Below are positions 24,767 through 33,293 of a stretch of 64,000 nt of DNA, piece after piece (position 1 is the stretch's first letter; each line of letters opens with the position of its first letter). Position numbers and translations under genes: made by a program. This DNA is from Pelobates cultripes (Eukaryota > Chordata > Amphibia > Anura > Pelobatidae), in the NCBI GenBank assembly GCA_933207985.1, contig OW240921.1, positions 16,981,287 through 17,045,286 of the forward strand, given 5' to 3'. The notes under the pieces are model-generated. The model saw nothing but the letters and a program-made list of their open reading frames with translations. It did not search any database and was not told where the DNA came from.

Positions 24767-24866
24767 AAATATTCGCCTCCTGTATTTAATAAAATTTAGA
24801 TTATTCGGTCACTAAGGTTAGAATAATCCCGAATTTTATGGCAAGACAGGAGGCTTCATATTTGCT
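24767..24866. repeat. DIRS internal complementary region
   Basis: Read in reverse complement, this 100 bp joins the end of the right terminus (…GCCATAAAATT) directly to the start of the left terminus (CGGGATTATTCTAACC…). It keeps the left-specific GCGA variant on one side and the right-specific TTCA variant on the other. In DIRS replication the region bridges the two ends of a linear cDNA so that it can be circularised. It lies just past the pol stop codon. Confidence 0.9.
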
Positions 24867-24869
24867 GTT

Positions 24870-27740
24870 TTAAAGCGATGATATAATGGCATTAGATACA
24901 TGAGGGGGTTGTCTAAAATAAAAAGTTCGGAAGGTGGATTCTCTAGACCAATCAGCGGAAGTGAGGATCTCCGTTAGGGAGCCTCCAGATGTAAGTGCAG
25001 ACGAGGCGGCCGCGCCTCTGACTGAGTGAGCACCAAAACATGGGTCGATACCAGCTAGGACTAGAAGCCATTTGATCCAACGAGCAATCATGGGACATGA
25101 CACTGGCTTGTGAGGTCGAACGTAGGATACCAGTAGGGGTCCCGTTCGTGGTCTAAGGTCCTTGGTGCGGAGGATGTAGTGTTTGACACAACTAGCTACG
25201 CAGGGTTTGTCGTGAAAATAAGGGTAGCTTACTGTAGATGAATTGGTTTTGGTGCGTCGGGTAATGGAGAAGTGCACTCCCTCAGGGGTAAAGTCCACCG
25301 CGTGGACCTCAAACGTTCTGATGTCCGAAACTCTTCTAAACGATACCAAACAGAGCAGTAGTGCCAGTTTGGCCGACAATTGTCGAAGAGAGAGCTCTCC
25401 GTTAGGAGGCCACTCCTCCAAAAATGATACTACTATAGTAACATCCCAAAATTGATTATATTTGGGTGCCGGTGGTCTCGCAAGGCGCATGCCTCGCAGA
25501 AGTCTACATATGGAGGGGTGTTTACCAACCGCGGAGTTATCAACCAGGCTATGGGCTGCCGAAATGGCTGAACGGACAACGTTAATTGACCGATAAGACT
25601 TACCCTGTTCGAAAAGTGACGCCAGGAAGTTCATAATGTTGATCAGAGAAGTTGAAAAGGGATCAGCGTCCCTCTCCAAGCACCAGCTATTCCAGCATTG
25701 CCACGCTGAGAGATAAGAGCGTCTTGTGCCCGGTGCCCAAGAGTCCCATAGTAGTTTTTGAGCAGTAGTCGAAAGGCCTGAGACATTCCAGGATCCCCTG
25801 AAATGGTCCAGGCCACTAACCGAAGGTGACCTTGTAGTGCTAGTGGATGGAAATTGCCTGAGGGGTTCCCTGAGGAGATTGTAAGAGGTGGGTAGGAGTA
25901 GGGGGTAGTCCACTGACATCTCCAGGAGATACGGGAACCAAGGTTGAGTTCGCCACAGCGGGGTTACCAGAATTATGGTGACGCCCTGAGTTCTGAGATA
26001 TTGAATCGTGCGAGGAATCATGGAGAATGGGGGAAAGGCATACGCTCCGGATGTTGGCCATGGTTGGAGAAAGGCGTCTACTGCCAGGCACGCTGGGTCT
26101 GGGAGCCAGCTGAAGAATGAGTCCGTCTGACGATTCAGGCGAGATGCAAATAGGTCCAGGGTGAATGGTCCTCTCAGGGTCTGTAGATGATGAAAGATTT
26201 GTGGATCCAGTTGCCAATCGCTGGAATCCCTCCAGTGGCGTGAGAACCAATCTGCGACGAGATTGTCGGGGCCCGGGAGATATTCTGCACGAAGGGAGAT
26301 ATTCCTGTCCAGGCAGAAATGGTACAATTCCTTTGTCAGATCTGATAGCATCTTTGATCGTGGGCCACCTAGGTGGTTCACATATTGTACTGCTGAGACA
26401 TTGTCCATCCGCAGGATGAGGCTGCAGTTGTATGCCTCCTTGGCAAAACTGCGGATCGCGAAAGAACCAGCGATCAGTTCGAGGCAATTGATATGTAGTG
26501 CCCGTTCTGATGGGGACCAGAGGCCTCCGGTGGAACGTTCCGAACAGGTGGCACCCCATCCGAGGAGACTGGCATCCGATTCCAGAATGAAGTCGGGTTG
26601 CCGACCGAAGATAGCCCTTCCGTTCCAGGCTTCCATATGTTGAAGCCACCATTGGAGTTCTAGTTGGACTTCGTCCGTGAGGAAGATCTGTTGGTCGTAA
26701 GACGGTGAGCGATGTAAGTAGTGTGTTCTCAAGCGCTGCATCGCCCGGTAGTGTAGCGGGGCTGGGAATATTGCCTGGATGGAGGCGGAGAGTAATCCGA
26801 TTGTGCGGGCTAAATCCCTGAGTCGGAGGTAAGGCGTTGTTAGTAATCTCCTGATGTCCTTTTTGATGGACTTGATTTTCGCAACAGGTAGTTGCAGGAC
26901 TGCCTGAATCGAATCTATCTGGAATCCCAGAAACTGTATTGTCTGAGATGGGAGCAGAGATGATTTTTGGAGGTTGATGATGAAACCCAAATTCTGAAGA
27001 AGGGCCGAAGTCATTTCCGTATGGAGAAGTAGAGTCTCCTTGTCTTGTGCCATAAGGAGGATATCGTCCAAGTATATGATGGACCGAATTCCTTGTGAAC
27101 GGAGGAGCGCCATCACCGGTTTCATTAGTTTGGTGAAACACCAAGGCGCGGAGCACAGCCCGAAGGGGAGGCAGGTGAACTGCCATAGTGTCTCGTCCCA
27201 AATGAATTGGAGAAAAGTGCGATGTTCTGGCGTGATTGGTATCGTAAGGTATGCATCTTTGAGGTCGAAACGGGAAAACCAATCTCCCTCGCAGAGGAGG
27301 TCCCGTAATAGATGGATGCCTTCCATCTTGAAGTGTCTGTATCTGATGAATTTGTTCAGTGCTCTCAGATTGATGACTGGTCGGAATTCTCCCGACTTTT
27401 TCTTGACCAAAAACATATTGCTTACGAAACCTCGTTGCGTGAGTGCTCGTTCGATGGCACCTTTGTTGACTAGGTCGTTGAGTTCGGCTTGAAGGGCCAT
27501 GTCGTCTATTTGAGACATTTTGAGAGGGACAGGTAAGGATACCTGCATTGGATCCTCTGTAAAGTCTAAGTGGAAGCCGGAGACGGTCTGAAGGATCCAC
27601 GGATCCTGCGTGAGTTGGTACCACTGTTGGGAAAAGTGTATTAATCGGCCTGCTATAGGTACATGAGAAGAATGAGAGTCCCTTACCTGCAGGAGTGCGA
27701 CCGCGGAGGGAAGCAGATCCACGTCCTCTAATGGCTCCAC
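24870..27740 (-). CDS. DIRS pol: reverse transcriptase - RNase H - methyltransferase-like - tyrosine recombinase
   Basis: The open frame of 956 codons has no internal stop. Numbering from the GTG at 27740: RT blocks include the FRPVINLRALNK motif (119-130), DLKDAY (159-164), LPFGL (191-195) and the catalytic YLDD (223-226). RNase H shows ESDAS (D388), E421, MDN (D446) and VADWFSR (D497). A DLFASRLNRQ segment (529-538) and AFPPF (568-572) mark the methyltransferase-like region of DIRS elements, with FPPF in place of a canonical D/NPPY. The recombinase has Arg at 802/803, HSVR (H905, R908), W931 and a TFY (Y941). There is no ATG at the start: the first listed codon is GTG, and the frame stays open upstream for at least 130 nt inside gag, so translation probably needs frameshifting or another start. 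Pol is in the +1 frame relative to gag. It would copy the RNA and insert the circular DNA by recombination. Confidence 0.92.
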   Translation of the reverse strand: MEPLEDVDLLPSAVALLQVRDSHSSHVPIAGRLIHFSQQWYQLTQDPWILQTVSGFHLDFTEDPMQVSLPVPLKMSQIDDMALQAELNDLVNKGAIERALTQRGFVSNMFLVKKKSGEFRPVINLRALNKFIRYRHFKMEGIHLLRDLLCEGDWFSRFDLKDAYLTIPITPEHRTFLQFIWDETLWQFTCLPFGLCSAPWCFTKLMKPVMALLRSQGIRSIIYLDDILLMAQDKETLLLHTEMTSALLQNLGFIINLQKSSLLPSQTIQFLGFQIDSIQAVLQLPVAKIKSIKKDIRRLLTTPYLRLRDLARTIGLLSASIQAIFPAPLHYRAMQRLRTHYLHRSPSYDQQIFLTDEVQLELQWWLQHMEAWNGRAIFGRQPDFILESDASLLGWGATCSERSTGGLWSPSERALHINCLELIAGSFAIRSFAKEAYNCSLILRMDNVSAVQYVNHLGGPRSKMLSDLTKELYHFCLDRNISLRAEYLPGPDNLVADWFSRHWRDSSDWQLDPQIFHHLQTLRGPFTLDLFASRLNRQTDSFFSWLPDPACLAVDAFLQPWPTSGAYAFPPFSMIPRTIQYLRTQGVTIILVTPLWRTQPWFPYLLEMSVDYPLLLPTSYNLLREPLRQFPSTSTTRSPSVSGLDHFRGSWNVSGLSTTAQKLLWDSWAPGTRRSYLSAWQCWNSWCLERDADPFSTSLINIMNFLASLFEQGKSYRSINVVRSAISAAHSLVDNSAVGKHPSICRLLRGMRLARPPAPKYNQFWDVTIVVSFLEEWPPNGELSLRQLSAKLALLLCLVSFRRVSDIRTFEVHAVDFTPEGVHFSITRRTKTNSSTVSYPYFHDKPCVASCVKHYILRTKDLRPRTGPLLVSYVRPHKPVSCPMIARWIKWLLVLAGIDPCFGAHSVRGAAASSALTSGGSLTEILTSADWSRESTFRTFYFRQPPHVSNAIISSL

Positions 27741-28953
27741 GCGAGGGGAAGAACTGTTTGTGGTGGAAACGGGTATTGCCCGAGTTCCAGTGTTCGGATG
27801 GTCGAGGCCTATAGCCTGTAGAGGCAGCTCTGCCAGCCGTCCGGCCTCTGTAATGGCTGGCTCTCCCAGAAAAACGTTGGGACCTAAATACCTTGCGTAA
27901 TGAAGATTGCGCTTTTGTAAGCGTAGTAAACACTGCCACGTGTTTATTTAATTCTTTAATAAATTTGTCTCCAAAAAGCATACCTTGTGCCTCAGGGCCA
28001 AGCTCTTTAGTGCCTAATTCGGCAAGCTTTGAGTCGATCTTATATAAAGCGGCTTTCCGCCTTTCAGTTGACATAGCAACATTCGCGTTGCCTAGTAGGC
28101 ATAATGCCCTCTGTGCCCATTCTCGCACCATGTGTGCGTCTAGAGTGCCACCTGCCAAAGCCTCATCTGCAATGGTGAAAATCTGGATAAGCGGTCCCGC
28201 CATATCCATCATTTTATCTTGTGTGGCCTTCAGGCCTTGCTCCAAATCCTTACGGGGGTCTTTTCCTGTCTTGTACAGGAAAGTGACGAGTAAGGGATCG
28301 AATTCTGGGGTAACCGCCACCTTGTCTGGGATTACAGGCCGTGGGCATTCTGCCCTTAATTTAGCTCTGACCTCTTTTTCCAAAGGTTTACGGAGCCACA
28401 TCCTACAAAACTTAGCTATGTGGTCTGGGGGGCTCCACTCTGCAGAGCGTGGGTGTTTGATATACCTAGGGTCGAACAAGGGGCGGCCAGAGGTATCTAA
28501 TAAAATATCCTCAGACATGTTCTGGTTAGGGTCAGCGGTTAGGAACTCATTTTGGTGGGGTTCATGTGAGGGAAGGTCCTCGTCTGAATACCCTGCAGAG
28601 TATTCATCCACTACCTGAAGTTGCAGGTTGGAAGTTGAACCCTCTAATGGGTCAAAATTATAATTGGGGGTATCATCCCGAATACCAGAAAGGGATAATC
28701 TAGGTGCTTTTGCTGGTGCCTTGCCTTTACCGGCACTAGCACTATTGCCCTTCCAAGGGCGTTTGCGGGGGCATTCGTCATGGTCTGAACCTTTTGACTC
28801 TTCAGAGTCTGAGAGGTGAATGACAGGAGCTCTGGGGGCAGACTTTGAATGTTCCTGAAACGCTGCCAAAGCTTTGGGAATGGATTCTGCGATGGCGTTA
28901 TACAGCCAAGTTTTGAGCTCCGCAGAGACTGGTGGTTCAGTTAGATCAGACAT
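25840..28953 (-). CDS. DIRS gag-like protein, with a very long out-of-frame extension over pol
   Basis: The frame opens with ATG at 28953. Residues 1 to about 430 look like a DIRS1 gag: an acidic Ser-rich stretch (SDSEESKGSD), then an alpha-helical core with a SAEWSPPDHIAKFCRMW segment and LTKAQSSLRKVF, then an Arg/Gly-rich tail (RGRTAGRAAS, RGAIRGRGSASLRGR) likely to bind RNA. The frame then continues without a stop for a further 600 codons across the RT and RNase H region to 25840. That part is Pro/Ser/Arg/His-rich, matches no family I know and is most simply an overprinted frame. The functional gag probably ends near 27680. It precedes and overlaps pol in an arrangement that allows coupled translation. 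Confidence 0.8.
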   Translation of the reverse strand: MSDLTEPPVSAELKTWLYNAIAESIPKALAAFQEHSKSAPRAPVIHLSDSEESKGSDHDECPRKRPWKGNSASAGKGKAPAKAPRLSLSGIRDDTPNYNFDPLEGSTSNLQLQVVDEYSAGYSDEDLPSHEPHQNEFLTADPNQNMSEDILLDTSGRPLFDPRYIKHPRSAEWSPPDHIAKFCRMWLRKPLEKEVRAKLRAECPRPVIPDKVAVTPEFDPLLVTFLYKTGKDPRKDLEQGLKATQDKMMDMAGPLIQIFTIADEALAGGTLDAHMVREWAQRALCLLGNANVAMSTERRKAALYKIDSKLAELGTKELGPEAQGMLFGDKFIKELNKHVAVFTTLTKAQSSLRKVFRSQRFSGRASHYRGRTAGRAASTGYRPRPSEHWNSGNTRFHHKQFFPSRGAIRGRGSASLRGRTPAGKGLSFFSCTYSRPINTLFPTVVPTHAGSVDPSDRLRLPLRLYRGSNAGILTCPSQNVSNRRHGPSSRTQRPSQQRCHRTSTHATRFRKQYVFGQEKVGRIPTSHQSESTEQIHQIQTLQDGRHPSITGPPLRGRLVFPFRPQRCIPYDTNHARTSHFSPIHLGRDTMAVHLPPLRAVLRALVFHQTNETGDGAPPFTRNSVHHILGRYPPYGTRQGDSTSPYGNDFGPSSEFGFHHQPPKIISAPISDNTVSGIPDRFDSGSPATTCCENQVHQKGHQEITNNALPPTQGFSPHNRITLRLHPGNIPSPATLPGDAALENTLLTSLTVLRPTDLPHGRSPTRTPMVASTYGSLERKGYLRSATRLHSGIGCQSPRMGCHLFGTFHRRPLVPIRTGTTYQLPRTDRWFFRDPQFCQGGIQLQPHPADGQCLSSTICEPPRWPTIKDAIRSDKGIVPFLPGQEYLPSCRISPGPRQSRRRLVLTPLEGFQRLATGSTNLSSSTDPERTIHPGPICISPESSDGLILQLAPRPSVPGSRRLSPTMANIRSVCLSPILHDSSHDSISQNSGRHHNSGNPAVANSTLVPVSPGDVSGLPPTPTHLLQSPQGTPQAISIH

Positions 28954-28966
28954 TTTTATAATGAAG

Positions 28967-29282
28967 TGGGGTCACCACGAGTATAAATAGATATACAATT
29001 TTTTTATTTTTTATTTTTTTTGTGGCAGTGGACTTATGCAAAAAACACAAAACACGTGTGTATATATATATACTCGAAGAGTTAATCAAGTGTGGGGGTC
29101 ACCCAAAGTTATTACAGCTGAAACGGTATAGCCGTATTAATATTACGTAATGAGGGGGTCACCCTCAGGAGACAATAAAAAGGGGTTCACCCTTTAAATG
29201 AGGCAGAAAAGGTGTATAATATAGAGGGGGTCACCCTCTTTAATGAGGCAATTATTAAATTAAAAGTGAGGGGGTCACCCTC
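28967..29282. promoter_or_regulatory. Six GGGGTCACC boxes in the DIRS leader
   Basis: Upstream of gag, imperfect-palindrome boxes of the form GAGGGGGTCACCCTC occur at 29152-29166, 29224-29238 and 29268-29282, with variants at 28967-28976, 29094-29104 and 29181-29194. Spacings between neighbours are about 127, 58, 29, 43 and 44 bp. They sit between the right terminal repeat and the gag ATG, where a leader or promoter would lie. Whether they bind protein (GGGTCA resembles a nuclear-receptor half-site) or fold in RNA is unknown. Confidence 0.5.
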
Positions 29283-29924
29283 AGTACTGAGACAAATTTT
29301 CCTGTTTGCAAGGGTTTAGAGTAATCTGCAATAAAACAAAGCAGGAACACTTTAATAATACTTGTTAACAGTTCCAATGGTAACTTTCAGTTAGAATATA
29401 TGTGTTAATGTACTTACCTGAAAGTACCAATAGAGGCGCTGGAGAGCCGATGTGAGCAGCAGCCGTCCAGACGTTCCGGTGCGATGGAGGAAAAGAGCGC
29501 GAAAAAAGCCCGCCGAGAAATGGCCGCGGGAGGAAGAAGACGTCGCTATGGAGACAGGTAAGGGGCTGGGATTGTTCCCACAGAGGGGGGCGAGATATTG
29601 CCGAGGTTGGCAACCGGCCAGAAGCCGCTCAGATCTCGGCTTCTGGCCGCACGGACAGATATACAAAGTGCCTCTGTAGTGCTGAGGCAGAAAACTCAGC
29701 ACACAAGAAAGACCGTTTGGGGGTTAAACAGGGGCATAAATTACTAAATACACAGACCATTTAAAGGGGAAATGGTCTGAAGTAAGGATTGTTAAAGGCA
29801 CAGTTAGTTTACATATGAGAAAATAAGTAAATAAACAATTACTAATAATATAATAACTCAAAGTAAGACTATTAATACTAGACTATAATTAGAATAGACT
29901 CACCTGGGAGGCTAAGCAGCAAAG

Positions 29925-30082
29925 AAAGAGGGATTGGGAGGAGCCTGATGACTGGACATAATCTATTGTACACTCTGATTGGTTAAATTTTTTCTACTTA
30001 CTGTTAACTGTTTCTTTGCTGCTGGGAGTAACAGTAAAGAAAGTAAAAGCAAATATGAAGCCTCCTGTCTTGCCATAAAATT
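29925..30082. repeat. DIRS right terminal repeat (5' end of element)
   Basis: Positions 29925-30070 are the complement of the left repeat; 30071-30082 are the short outer extension (TGCCATAAAATT) that is found again in the internal complementary region. This end should carry the element's promoter, since transcription runs from here toward gag. Confidence 0.9.
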
Positions 30083-30361
30083 GCCTCTTTCAAATCTTTC
30101 ATGTTCTAAAATGAGACAAATAAAAAGAACACTAGATTCACCACGTACAGCCGTTCACTGAATATTAAGGGCCAGTGTAAGCAATAGAATTTCAATGACT
30201 TAATCTGTTTCTCAATGTGAACCAAAACATTCCTAGAGGAATCAGAATGGCAGAGGAAATGGTTGAAGGGGCTCTATGTGAAGGTGTTCAGAATAGCATG
30301 TTATGCTCACAGAATAATAAGCAACTCAGACAGTATAGCATGCACAAGTAATTATTAGGCA

Positions 30362-30573
30362 GAATAGGGTGTGGGGTGTTTATAGAATAAGACAGGATGG
30401 GGTGCGGGGTGTATAAAGAATAAGACAGGATGGGGTGTGGGGTGTATAAAGAATAAGACAGGATGGGGTGCGGGGTGTATATAGAATAAGACAGGATGGG
30501 GTGCAGGGTGTATATAGAATAAGACAGGATGGGGTGGGGGGTGTATATAGAATAAGACAGAATGGGGTGCAGG
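30362..30573. repeat. 33 bp minisatellite adjoining an assembly gap
   Basis: Six to seven head-to-tail units of GAATAAGACAGGATGGGGTG-type sequence, 33 bp each, vary mainly at one base (TGCGGGG / TGTGGGG / TGCAGGG) and at TATAAA / TATATA. Because 33 is a multiple of three and the unit lacks stops in one frame on each strand, long repetitive ORFs appear; they are not genes. The array runs into the gap and is probably why assembly failed. Confidence 0.9.
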
Positions 30574-31036
30574 NNNNNNNNNNNNNNNNNNNNNNNNNNN
30601 NNNNNNNNNNNNNNNNNNNNNNNNNNNNNNNNNNNNNNNNNNNNNNNNNNNNNNNNNNNNNNNNNNNNNNNNNNNNNNNNNNNNNNNNNNNNNNNNNNNN
30701 NNNNNNNNNNNNNNNNNNNNNNNNNNNNNNNNNNNNNNNNNNNNNNNNNNNNNNNNNNNNNNNNNNNNNNNNNNNNNNNNNNNNNNNNNNNNNNNNNNNN
30801 NNNNNNNNNNNNNNNNNNNNNNNNNNNNNNNNNNNNNNNNNNNNNNNNNNNNNNNNNNNNNNNNNNNNNNNNNNNNNNNNNNNNNNNNNNNNNNNNNNNN
30901 NNNNNNNNNNNNNNNNNNNNNNNNNNNNNNNNNNNNNNNNNNNNNNNNNNNNNNNNNNNNNNNNNNNNNNNNNNNNNNNNNNNNNNNNNNNNNNNNNNNN
31001 NNNNNNNNNNNNNNNNNNNNNNNNNNNNNNNNNNNN
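30574..31036. other. Assembly gap (463 N)
   Basis: Undetermined bases. ORFs drawn across it are meaningless. Confidence 1.
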
Positions 31037-31299
31037 CCCCTTTCGGCTAATGCAGAGCCGGTGCTATCCAAGCGCCAGCTCTGCTCTAAGCCTCCATGTG
31101 CCGGTGGGGAGATCAAAGATCTCCCTCACCGACCCACAGGAAGGGAGGGAGGCAGGAGAGGACCTGGGGAGCTCTTGTCAGCAGCTCCGCCGTGCTCCTC
31201 TCGTGAAGTCTGAACGTCGTGGGGCTAGAGTTCACTCACCACTGGACCACCAGGAATGGCAGCACGATCCCCCCTCCCTACAAAAGGTAAGAAGGGAGG

Positions 31300-31814
31300 G
31301 GGGATATTAACTAAACGGTCCCCCCACCACACACAATACACACAAACAGTACTCACACACACACATACATCACCCTTACGCACAAAGCACCCACACACTA
31401 ATAGCACCCTCACACACACACTAACAGCACCCTCACACTAACAGCACGCTCACACACTAACAGCCCCCTTACACTAACAGCCCCCTTACACTAAAAGCAC
31501 CCTTACACACACTGCACCCTTACATATACACACACTTACATCACCCACACACATACATCACCCTTACACACACATACAGCACCCTTACACATACATCACC
31601 CTTACACACACATATAGCACCCTTACCCACACATACAACTCCCTTACACACACAGTGCCTTTACACACACAGCGCCCTCGCACACACACACAGCGCCCTT
31701 ACACACACACAGCGCCTTCACACACACACGGTGCCTGCACACTCACACAGCACCTTTACACACACACACATCACCTACACACAGCACCCTCACACACACA
31801 CACACAGCAGTATA

Positions 31815-31862
<48 letters not shown>
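31300..31862. repeat. CA-rich imperfect minisatellite, then (TG)n(TA)n
   Basis: From about 31330 a long array of ACACACA blocks is interspersed with short units such as CAGCACCCTTACA and CATCACCCTTACAC. It ends in about 12 TG units (31816-31838) and (TA)n (31839-31862). There is no coding content; peptides rich in His-Thr are artefacts. Confidence 0.9.
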
Positions 31863-31868
31863 GTGTTC

Positions 31869-32785
31869 AAGTAGAGATTGTAGCCGTATTAGTCCAGTGA
31901 TGTAGATGTAAAAAACAGATAAAATTCTTATCTTGTAATACCTTTTTTATTGGACTAACAGAATTTTTTAATGACAAGCTTTCGGGAGAACCTCCCTTTC
32001 TCAAGTCTGAAGCATTTCTGAGCAAAACGACACATAGAATTCAAAGTTGAGTTGTGATACAGGGGTTAAAGCGACATGAGTGTAGATAAGACACAGGTTT
32101 GTTAGAAAATAGACACCATCTTAGCAGAGGGTCATAAATATCTTGTTGAAGAGAAGAGTAGGGGGGAGAGAGGGAAAAGAAAAACAAACAAGCAGACAGT
32201 GCACAGGATGATACACTTTATACATGCACACACACAGAAATATGTATATGTGAACGCATAAACATATGTATATATACATAAACACATATACATACATGCA
32301 CATGGACTCATATACACAAATATAAATGCACAGTAATATATATAAGCATTCATGCATACGAGTATGGGAAAGCATAGGTCTACACATAGTACTTTGTATA
32401 TAGATAGAATAAACATATAGGAATGCATTTTAAAGTGTTGGTACATATGACAGAACAGTAAGATAATGCTGGGAGAGTGTTCATGTAAAGTGTTGGTAGT
32501 GGGACAGGAATCCCAAATCAATATTTAGTCCTCTCTTCTTGCTGTTAAACCATTTAATCATTCTGGCTTCAAAGGCTTTTCTTTCCTGGGTATTTTTAAA
32601 ACCCCCTTTCAGTACTTTGATTTTTAGGTCCTTCAGTGAGTGGCCAGGTTGGGTAAAGTGGTGTCCCACAGGAGTGCAGTATGATTCTTCTTTGTGGTGT
32701 TTAATAGAGTGTCTGTGCATATTCATTCTGCCATTTAATGGCTGGGTGGTTTCCCCAATGTAGCATCCTAGGTGATATATATATA
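31869..32785 (-). mobile_element. Penelope-like element, 5'-truncated 3' end
   Basis: On the minus strand the sequence runs from a GIY-YIG coding region (32828-32481) through a 3' region that ends in CACTGGACTAATACGGCTACAATCTC next to a microsatellite at about 31869. Penelope-like elements carry a reverse transcriptase followed by a GIY-YIG endonuclease; only the endonuclease end remains here. The 3' part also has a CCCGAAAGCTTGTCATT stretch typical of such tails. Confidence 0.75.
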
Positions 32786-32828
32786 AAACCATCCACAAAG
32801 TCCTTGCACTCCAGCTCCAAAGAGTCAA
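32481..32828 (-). pseudogene. Penelope-like GIY-YIG endonuclease domain fragment
   Basis: The 115-residue open frame contains CYIGETTQPLNGRM (the second YIG half of the GIY-YIG motif followed by the conserved Arg), HRHSIKHHK, PVGHHFTQPGHS, and EARMIKWFNSKKRGLN with the conserved Glu. This order matches the C-terminal endonuclease of Penelope-like retroelements. The first 20 residues come from flanking sequence, so the reverse transcriptase and the GIY half are missing. The frame stops naturally after the domain. It is a dead 5'-truncated copy, not a host gene. Confidence 0.75.
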
Positions 32829-32876
32829 TCAAAACCAGGTGCTCAAAATCAGGGGAAATGTTACAAACCAGCATAT

Positions 32877-33120
32877 GGTGATTAGCACTCTCGGATTTCC
32901 AAAAATCTGATTAAAAAGTAAAGTTTATTAATCCATATATAAAAAGGCTATTTCGACGTTTCAGTCCTCTAGTGGGACTTTCTTCAGGAATGTCAGCAAT
33001 TCCTGAAGAAAGTCCCACTAGAGGACTGAAACGGCGAAATAGCCTTTTTATATATGGATTAATAAACTCTACTTTTTAATCTGATTTTTGGAAATCCGAG
33101 AGTGCTAATCACCATATGCT

Positions 33121-33123
<3 letters not shown>
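32877..33123. repeat. 247 bp near-perfect palindrome
   Basis: Two arms of about 118-120 bp (32877-32996 and 33003-33123) are reverse complements of each other except for a few bases (for example GACGTTTC versus GAAACGGC), with a spacer of only about 7 bp. Each arm contains the block CCTGAAGAAAGTCCCACTAG followed by AGGACTGAAACG, then CTATTT..., then AATAAAC. The right arm is followed directly by (TA)n. It adjoins the Penelope-like fragment, and similar CTGA...GAAAC blocks are known from the repeats of Penelope-like elements, so it may be a head-to-head pair of such tails. Confidence 0.9.
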
Positions 33124-33159
<36 letters not shown>

Positions 33160-33160
33160 G
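33124..33160. repeat. (TA)n microsatellite
   Basis: About 17 TA units following the palindrome. Confidence 0.95.
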
Positions 33161-33293
33161 TGGTGTGAGTGTTTGTGCTTTAGGGTGCACACCCTTATAC
33201 AATAGGCTGCACACGCCTATGCTAAGCATTTTCCGAATGCATTTTTTACAAAATTGTTGGGAATTCATATAAAATGCAAACTAAATTTCAAAT

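Larger units (their letters stand above)
24182..30082 (-). mobile_element. DIRS-type tyrosine-recombinase retrotransposon, near complete (5.9 kb)
   Basis: The element has the DIRS architecture: split inverted terminal repeats (24228-24373 and 29925-30070), an internal complementary region (24767-24866), a gag-like ORF and a pol ORF with reverse transcriptase, RNase H, methyltransferase-like domain and tyrosine recombinase, all on the minus strand. The same AAATT lies at both edges (24177-24181 and 30078-30082) instead of a duplicated target, as expected for integration by recombinase from a circle. Both ORFs are free of stops and the ITRs are almost identical, so the copy is young and possibly competent. 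Known relatives are common in frogs, fish and reptiles; mammalian LAP2alpha derives from a domesticated DIRS1 gag. Confidence 0.93.

Noticed and set aside
27893..28618. 241-codon plus-strand ORF
   Set aside because: It lies antisense to the DIRS gag core and has no family resemblance; it is a shadow of the gag codons.
30355..31310. Long ORFs on both strands across 30355-31310
   Set aside because: They consist of the 33 bp minisatellite and a run of undetermined bases.
31330..31800. Regular spacing of short repeats resembling a CRISPR array
   Set aside because: It is an imperfect CA minisatellite in a vertebrate genome; there are no unique spacers of constant length and no cas genes.
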